15,280 nt of DNA from Candidatus Pelagibacter sp. (GTDB taxonomy: Bacteria; Pseudomonadota; Alphaproteobacteria; Pelagibacterales; Pelagibacteraceae), in assembly GCA_028100865.1 (NCBI GenBank), contig JAOHJV010000012.1, forward strand, positions 1 to 15,280. The letters run 5' to 3'. The notes under the pieces were generated by a model. The model did not search any database and was not told where the DNA came from. It was given only the letters and a program-made list of their open reading frames with translations. A program made the translations under genes and the position numbers. Positions 8,494-15,280 of the stretch are shown here, in pieces; the first letter of the stretch is position 1; the number at the start of each line of letters is the position of its first letter.

Positions 8494-9000
8494 ATGAAAA
8501 TTGGAATTTTAGGAGGTTCATTTGATCCAGCTCACAAAGGACATCTAGCAATAACTAAAGAAGCTAGAAAAAGATTTAAACTTGATAAAATTATTTGGGC
8601 AATCACAAAAAAAAATCCACTCAAAGCTGAAAGCAAAACACCAATTTCTAAAAAAATAAAAGATTGCAAAAAAATAATAGGACTAAATTCTTTCATAAAA
8701 GTTAAATTTTATGAAAATATTATAAAATCCAATAAGACTATTGATTTAATCAATTATCTTAAAAAAGATAAAAACATTGAAATTTTTTTTTTAATGGGAG
8801 CAGATAACTTAATTAGTTTTCATAAGTGGCATAAATCAAAATTAATTTCACAAAAATGTAATATCATTGTGTTTGATCGTCATGGTTATAAAAAAAATTC
8901 TTTAAAATCAAAGACATTTAAGAGCCTCAATAGTAAAACACTTACATTTGTAGAGTTTAAAAAAGTCAACATTTCATCTTCTCAATTAAGAAAAATTTGA
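8494..9000 (+). CDS. nadD: Nicotinate-nucleotide adenylyltransferase, short form
   Basis: Transfers AMP from ATP to nicotinate mononucleotide, giving deamido-NAD in NAD synthesis. The nucleotidyltransferase signature GGSFDPAHKGH (7-17) is complete, followed by FFLMGADNLISFHKWHK (98-114) and a C-terminal ISSSQLR (160-166), the counterpart of the family's S-x-T-x-IR motif. At 168 residues it is shorter than typical NadD (about 190-215), because it stops right after this motif and lacks the usual C-terminal helix and VPxxVxxYI end. No frameshifted continuation is seen in the 17 bases before rsfS, so it looks like a naturally short protein. A T10 run (8783-8792) lies in the coding strand. nadD next to rsfS is a widely conserved pair. 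Confidence 0.88.
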   Translation: MKIGILGGSFDPAHKGHLAITKEARKRFKLDKIIWAITKKNPLKAESKTPISKKIKDCKKIIGLNSFIKVKFYENIIKSNKTIDLINYLKKDKNIEIFFLMGADNLISFHKWHKSKLISQKCNIIVFDRHGYKKNSLKSKTFKSLNSKTLTFVEFKKVNISSSQLRKI

Positions 9001-9017
9001 TAGTCTAATTCTAATTA

Positions 9018-9368
9018 ATGGATAAAATTTCAGATCTTAAATCAGTTGTAATAGACACACTAGATCTCAACAAAGCACAAGACATTGTTATTATTGATCT
9101 TAAAGATAAAAGTTCAATGGCTGATTATATGATAATTGCAAGTGGCACTTCTTCAAGACATATTCAGTCTTTATCAGAGCAAGTTTTAGAAAAGTTAAAA
9201 GATAATGGCATTAAAAATTCTAAAATAGAAGGTAAAGAAAGCAATGAGTGGAAACTTGTTGATGGTATTGATTTAATTGTACATATTTTTCATCCAGAGA
9301 AAAGAAAGTTTTATGAACTTGAAAAAATTTGGTCTGAACTAATCCCAAAAGAAAAAGTCATTATATGA
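9018..9368 (+). CDS. rsfS: Ribosomal silencing factor RsfS (DUF143)
   Basis: Binds L14 of the 50S subunit and blocks joining with the 30S subunit, saving energy under starvation; also linked to ribosome assembly. The 116 residues match the family. Visible marks are the ALDLNKAQDIVIIDL-like strand (15-28), KSSMADYMIIASGTSSRHIQ (31-50) and the C-terminal signature WKLVDGIDLIVHIFHPEKRK (78-97) followed by FYELEKIWS. It lies 17 bases after nadD and overlaps ctpA by four bases (ATGA), so ctpA is probably coupled to it. Its presence in one unit with L21, L27 and Obg groups four large-subunit functions. Confidence 0.95.
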   Translation: MDKISDLKSVVIDTLDLNKAQDIVIIDLKDKSSMADYMIIASGTSSRHIQSLSEQVLEKLKDNGIKNSKIEGKESNEWKLVDGIDLIVHIFHPEKRKFYELEKIWSELIPKEKVII

Positions 9369-10504
9369 AAAAAATTCAATTTTATTTAATAATTTTTTTA
9401 TCCTCTTTTTTTTTTTCGTATTCAGTAAATTCAGCTGAATTAGATATTTATAAAAAAATTGATTTATTTGGCGAAGTCCTTGAAAAAATTAACAAACAAT
9501 ATGTAGATGAAATTGATCAGTCTGAAGGTATGGACTCAGCAATTAACGGTCTTCTTCAATCACTTGATCCTTATTCATCTTATATGTCACCAGAGATATT
9601 TCAGGAAATGCAAACCGAAACTAGTGGAGAGTTTGGTGGTATTGGAATTGAAGTTAGCATGGAAGCTGGTGTTGTAAAAGTTATTACTCCTATAGATGAT
9701 ACTCCCGCTTCAAAAGCAGGAATTAAAGCTGGAGACTATATTGTAAAAATAGACAGTGTTCAGGTACAAGGAAAATCGTTGAGTGAAGCAGTTGACCTTA
9801 TGAGGGGTCTGGTGGGCACTGATATTGAGCTAACCGTAAGAAGACGAGGAGTAAAAAAAGCTCTCACATTTAATATAACAAGAGAAATAATTGAGGTTCA
9901 ATCTGTTAAATCTGATCTTTTAGAAAATAATATTGGTTACATCCGATTAACTTCTTTCAACGATAATAGTAGTGATCAAATTAAAAAAAAGATCAAAAAG
10001 TTAAAAGAAAATGAAAACTTAAAAGCATTTATATTAGATCTTAGAAATAATCCTGGTGGACTATTGACACAAGCAATAAAAATTTCTGACTTTTTTTTAG
10101 AAAATGGAGAAATAGTATCGACAAAAAGTAGAAAAAAATCAGAAAATAGAAAATGGTTTGCAAGAAAAGGAGATATTACTGATGGAAAAACTTTAGTGGT
10201 ATTGATCAATTATGGTTCTGCATCAGCATCCGAAATTGTTGCTGGAGCCCTTAAAGATCACAAAAGAGCTATAATACTTGGCGAAAATAGTTATGGTAAA
10301 GGATCAGTACAATCTATAATTCCTTTAAAGAATAAAGGAGCTATAAGACTAACAGTTGCAAAATATTATCTTCCTTCTGGAAAATCCATATCTGAAGTTG
10401 GTGTAAGACCTGATATTGAGGTAAATGAAGAAGGTGATGATTTTAGAATTAAAACTGATACTGATAATCAATTAAATTACGCAATAAAACTACTTAACGG
10501 TTAA
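9365..10504 (+). CDS. ctpA: C-terminal processing peptidase (S41 family, CtpA/Prc-like), secreted
   Basis: Periplasmic serine protease that trims or degrades proteins from the C-terminus. A signal peptide is visible: KK, then a hydrophobic core (about 5-18), with probable cleavage after NSA (22-24). A PDZ domain follows at about 90-162 (GGIGIEV at 91-97, AGIKAGDYIVKI at 118-129). The protease core has LDLRNNPGG (225-232), the nucleophile S287 in NYGSASASEIVAGAL, D298, the general base K312 in SYGKGSVQ and Q316; the 25-residue Ser-Lys spacing equals that of E. coli Prc. At 379 residues it is on the short side for the family, being compact after the core. The gene overlaps rsfS by four bases and precedes rppH by one. 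An 11-T run (9406-9416) codes for the Phe stretch of the signal peptide. Confidence 0.95.
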   Translation: MKKIQFYLIIFLSSFFFSYSVNSAELDIYKKIDLFGEVLEKINKQYVDEIDQSEGMDSAINGLLQSLDPYSSYMSPEIFQEMQTETSGEFGGIGIEVSMEAGVVKVITPIDDTPASKAGIKAGDYIVKIDSVQVQGKSLSEAVDLMRGLVGTDIELTVRRRGVKKALTFNITREIIEVQSVKSDLLENNIGYIRLTSFNDNSSDQIKKKIKKLKENENLKAFILDLRNNPGGLLTQAIKISDFFLENGEIVSTKSRKKSENRKWFARKGDITDGKTLVVLINYGSASASEIVAGALKDHKRAIILGENSYGKGSVQSIIPLKNKGAIRLTVAKYYLPSGKSISEVGVRPDIEVNEEGDDFRIKTDTDNQLNYAIKLLNG

Positions 10505-10505
10505 T

Positions 10506-10982
10506 ATGAATAAGAACTTTAGCAAACTACCCTTGAGAACGGGGGTGGGAATAATTTTACTAAATAATGACAATAAAGTTTTCGTAGCAAGACGAATAGA
10601 TAATGCAAAAAAATTTTGGCAGATGCCACAAGGGGGAGTTGATGAAGGTGAGGATTTTTTAAAAGCAGCTTATAGAGAACTAGAAGAAGAAACTAGTATT
10701 AAAAGTGTTGAATTAATAAAAGAATTAGATGGTACAATTACCTATGAACTTCCTGATCGTTTATTAGGAATTATTTGGAAAGGTAAATACAAAGGCCAAA
10801 AACAAAAATGGTTTTTAATGAAATTTACTGGTGATGAAAATGAAATTGATATTCAAACTAAAAATCCAGAATTTTTAGATTGGAAATGGATAGACCTTGA
10901 TCAAATTACAGAAGTAGTAGTCGACTTTAAACTACACGTTTATAAAGAACTTCAAGAAAAAGTTAGAAAAATTATTAATTAA
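10506..10982 (+). CDS. rppH: RNA pyrophosphohydrolase / dinucleoside polyphosphate hydrolase (Nudix)
   Basis: Nudix hydrolase of the RppH (NudH/IalA) type, removing pyrophosphate from mRNA 5' ends to start decay, or cleaving Ap4A-type nucleotides. The segment KFWQMPQGGVDEGED (36-50) is characteristic. The Nudix box runs G43-x5-E49-x7-R57-E58-L-E-E61-E62, all metal-binding acids being present, with Ser64 at the place of the usual Gly after the EExx. WKGKYKGQKQKWFLMKF (91-107) and FLDWKWIDLDQI (near 123-134) also fit RppH. The 158 residues are normal for alphaproteobacteria. It is last in the unit, one base after ctpA, and its final 8 bases overlap the end of atpC on the other strand. Confidence 0.93.
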   Translation: MNKNFSKLPLRTGVGIILLNNDNKVFVARRIDNAKKFWQMPQGGVDEGEDFLKAAYRELEEETSIKSVELIKELDGTITYELPDRLLGIIWKGKYKGQKQKWFLMKFTGDENEIDIQTKNPEFLDWKWIDLDQITEVVVDFKLHVYKELQEKVRKIIN

Positions 10983-11005
10983 GAGATCTTAATACTTCAA
11001 TTTTT
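10967..11005. terminator. Possible two-sided terminator at the rppH/atpC convergence
   Basis: An inner stem ATTAAG (10978-10983) with CTTAAT (10988-10993) closes a four-base loop AGAT. Further out, AAAAATT (10967-10973) can pair with AATTTTT (10999-11005) across an internal loop. Read on either strand, a U-rich run follows the inner stem by about seven bases, so the element could stop both the rppH run and the atp operon. The stem is A+T-rich and weak, and it lies inside the overlapping gene ends, so this is tentative. Confidence 0.35.
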
Positions 11006-11366
11006 TGATCAACTAAATATTTTGATTGATCAGAAATATCAGGCTTGCCTGCTTCCTCTTCAGCCAATTTGAGCAAGTCTTGTTGTTTAGACTTATCTAA
11101 ATCTGTAAGATTGAAAATTGAGCTAGTTAAAATTGATAAATTATTATTTTTAAACTCAACAATCCCATCCTCAACATAATAGTTTTCGTCTCCAGATTTA
11201 GATAAAATTTTGATAATTCCAGGTTTTAAAAATGAGATAATGGAAATGTGATCTTTAAGTATACCCATTTCTCCTTCAAAAGCAGGTACAACAACTTCTG
11301 AAACATCCTCTTTAACTAAAAAAGATTTTTCTGGGTTTACTATCTCAATCTTAAACTCTTCACTCA

Positions 11367-11367
<1 letters not shown>
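10975..11367 (-). CDS. atpC: ATP synthase F1 epsilon subunit
   Basis: Epsilon subunit of the F1 central stalk, coupling rotation to catalysis and, in many bacteria, inhibiting ATP hydrolysis. The 130-residue protein has the N-terminal beta-sandwich (about 1-85) with FKIEIVNPEKSFL (5-17), VVVPAFEGEMGILKDH (25-40, the family's PGxEGxxGxLxxH), and YYVEDGIVEFKNNNLSIL (63-80). A helical tail follows (about 88-130). The ATG at 11367-11365 shares a base with the atpD stop (TAATG), so the two are coupled. It is the last gene of the operon and ends inside rppH on the opposite strand. Confidence 0.95.
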
Positions 11368-13663
<2,296 letters not shown>

Positions 13664-13669
13664 AATAAA

Positions 13670-15205
13670 TTAAGATTTAAAGTTTTCCTTTAATTGAGTA
13701 ATTACTTCGATTAGTAATTTTTCTTTATCATCTTCAAGTTTGCCTGAGCTTTGAATTGAATCAATTATTTCAGGTTTATCAGACTTACATTTTTCAATGA
13801 TTTTGTTTTCAAACTCAGCAATATCTTTTAATTCAATATCATCCAAATAACCTTTAACACCACAGAAAACTGAAATTACTTGTTCAGCTACTGTCATTGG
13901 TGAATATTGTTTTTGTTTAAGAAGTTCAGTTAATTTTGAACCTCTGTTTAAAAGTTGCTGTGTTGAAGCATCTAAATCAGAACCAAATTGAGCAAAAGCA
14001 GCCATTTCTCTATATTGGGCTAATTCCAATTTCATTGATCCAGAAACTTTTTTCATCGCTTTTGTTTGTGCTGAAGAACCTACTCTAGAAACGGATAGTC
14101 CAACGTTAATTGCTGGTCTGATACCTTGGTTAAAAAGTTCAGTTTCTAAGAAAATTTGGCCATCAGTAATTGAAATCACATTAGTTGGAATAAATGCTGA
14201 TACATCACCACCTTGTGTTTCAATAATTGGAAGTGCTGTTAACGAACCACCACCATGCTCATCACTTAATTTAGCTGCTCTTTCTAATAATCTACTGTGA
14301 AGATAGAATACGTCACCAGGATAAGCTTCACGTCCTGGAGGTCTTCTTAATAATAGAGACATTTGTCTATAAGCAACAGCCTGCTTAGATAAATCATCAT
14401 AAATAATTAATCCATGCATTCCGTTATCTCTGAAATATTCACCCATTGTACACCCTGTGTAAGGTGCTAAAAATTGAAGTGGCGCAGAGTCAGATGCTGT
14501 TGCGGCAACGATTGTTGTGTACTCCATTGCTCCCGCTTCTTCTAATGTTTTTTGAATTTGTCTTACAGTTGATCTTTTCTGACCAATCGCAACATAAATA
14601 CAATAAAGTTTTTGTTTCTCATCACCAGACTCATTGATTTTCTTTTGGTTAATAATTGCATCGATTGCAACGGCAGTTTTACCTGTTTGTCTGTCACCAA
14701 TAATTAATTCACGTTGACCTCTTCCAACTGGAACCAAACTATCGATAGATTTTAGACCTGTTTGCATAGGTTCACTAACTGATTGTCTTGGAATAATTCC
14801 AGGAGCTTTAACTTCAACTCTACTTTTTTTAACACTTTTATCTAAAGGTCCTTTACCATCAATTGGATTTCCTAATCCATCAACAACTCTACCTAATAAT
14901 TCTTTTCCAACTGGAGTATCAACAATGTTTCCAGTTCTTTTTACAGTATCACCTTCTTTAATATTTCTGTCATCTCCAAAAATTACAACTCCAACGTTTT
15001 CACTTTCTAAGTTTAAGGCCATACCTTTAGATCCATCAGCAAACTCAACCATCTCTCCAGCCTGAACATTATCAAGACCATAAATTCTAGCGATACCATC
15101 TCCTACTGATAGTACTTGCCCAACTTCGGTTACTTCTGCTTTATCACCAAAATTTTTAATTTGTTCTTTTAGTATCTTTGTTACTTCTGAAGGATTTATT
15201 TCCAT
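13670..15205 (-). CDS. atpA: ATP synthase F1 alpha subunit
   Basis: Non-catalytic nucleotide-binding subunit of F1. The 511 residues match the family. Visible marks are the N-terminal helix [16 protein letters not shown] that binds delta, [20 protein letters not shown] (35-54), the P-loop GDRQTGKTA (170-178), the Walker B region [20 protein letters not shown] (265-284), [20 protein letters not shown] (287-306), and the arginine finger R374 in [12 protein letters not shown]. The ATG directly abuts the atpH stop (TAAATG, no gap) and is preceded by a good Shine-Dalgarno match, rare in this window. The order atpH-atpA-atpG-atpD-atpC, with b/a/c subunits not in view, is the alphaproteobacterial F1 operon. 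Confidence 0.98.
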   Translation of the reverse strand: MEINPSEVTKILKEQIKNFGDKAEVTEVGQVLSVGDGIARIYGLDNVQAGEMVEFADGSKGMALNLESENVGVVIFGDDRNIKEGDTVKRTGNIVDTPVGKELLGRVVDGLGNPIDGKGPLDKSVKKSRVEVKAPGIIPRQSVSEPMQTGLKSIDSLVPVGRGQRELIIGDRQTGKTAVAIDAIINQKKINESGDEKQKLYCIYVAIGQKRSTVRQIQKTLEEAGAMEYTTIVAATASDSAPLQFLAPYTGCTMGEYFRDNGMHGLIIYDDLSKQAVAYRQMSLLLRRPPGREAYPGDVFYLHSRLLERAAKLSDEHGGGSLTALPIIETQGGDVSAFIPTNVISITDGQIFLETELFNQGIRPAINVGLSVSRVGSSAQTKAMKKVSGSMKLELAQYREMAAFAQFGSDLDASTQQLLNRGSKLTELLKQKQYSPMTVAEQVISVFCGVKGYLDDIELKDIAEFENKIIEKCKSDKPEIIDSIQSSGKLEDDKEKLLIEVITQLKENFKS

Positions 15206-15280
15206 TTATGCCTCTATCATTCTGTTTTCGATTTGTTGTAATTTATTTTTAATTGAGGTGTCCACCATAGTACTTCCAAC
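15206..15280 (-). CDS. atpH: ATP synthase F1 delta subunit, last 24 residues (5' part outside window)
   Basis: I translated the minus strand inward from the right edge: the codons give VGSTMVDTSIKNKLQQIENR followed by MIEA and a TAA stop at 15208-15206. This matches the conserved C-terminal helix of delta (OSCP), whose hallmark is a GS-M-D-S-KL pattern and which joins the peripheral stalk to the top of F1. The stop touches the atpA start with no bases between. Only the C-terminus is visible, but sequence and position agree. Confidence 0.9.
   Translation of the reverse strand, partial: VGSTMVDTSIKNKLQQIENRMIEA
15211..15215 (-). promoter_or_regulatory. Shine-Dalgarno site of atpA
   Basis: AGAGG on the minus strand, five bases before the atpA ATG and inside the end of atpH. 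Most genes in this window lack a visible Shine-Dalgarno sequence, so this one may help alpha be made in excess over delta, as the 3:1 subunit ratio requires; that last point is inference. Confidence 0.55.

Noticed and set aside
10632..10700. RppH Nudix box with Ser in place of the late Gly as a sign of an inactive enzyme
   Set aside because: All metal-binding Glu residues and the WQMPQGG segment are present; this position tolerates substitution in active Nudix enzymes.

Overview
The window looks like a piece of the core chromosome of a streamlined, strongly A+T-rich alphaproteobacterium, most likely a SAR11 (Pelagibacterales) relative. This rests on near-absent intergenic space, 1- to 11-base gene overlaps, heavy Lys/Asn/Ile codon use, alphaproteobacterial protein features, an atpHAGDC order and a SAM-II riboswitch in front of metX. 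The assignment is an inference from the sequence; no database search was possible.

Layout. Positions 1-1747 (minus strand) hold hisC-type aminotransferase and tyrA (cut by the window edge), two steps that fit tyrosine/phenylalanine synthesis. The only sizeable intergenic stretch (1748-1936) carries divergent promoters for hisC and metX, and a SAM-II aptamer that begins almost at the predicted metX transcription start. Positions 1937-4375 (plus) hold metX-metW-gloB: homoserine acylation for methionine synthesis, its partner MetW, and a glyoxalase II-like hydrolase. A promoter at about 4386-4413 then drives a very compact nine-gene run (4440-10982): rplU, rpmA, obg, proB, proA, nadD, rsfS, ctpA, rppH. 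It joins large-subunit ribosome components and assembly factors (L21, L27, Obg, RsfS) with proline synthesis (ProB, ProA), NAD synthesis (NadD), a periplasmic processing protease (CtpA) and RNA 5'-end processing (RppH). From the right edge, the F1 part of the ATP synthase operon runs on the minus strand (atpH end, atpA, atpG, atpD, atpC) and meets rppH tail to tail, the two stops overlapping by 8 bases.

No tRNA, rRNA, CRISPR, insertion sequence, phage or defence gene was seen, and no unknown gene remains. I found no undescribed multi-gene system. The most interesting points are regulatory: the SAM-II leader with possible alternative pairings and a U8 tract, a hairpin burying the obg start codon, and a two-sided terminator-like hairpin at the rppH/atpC junction.
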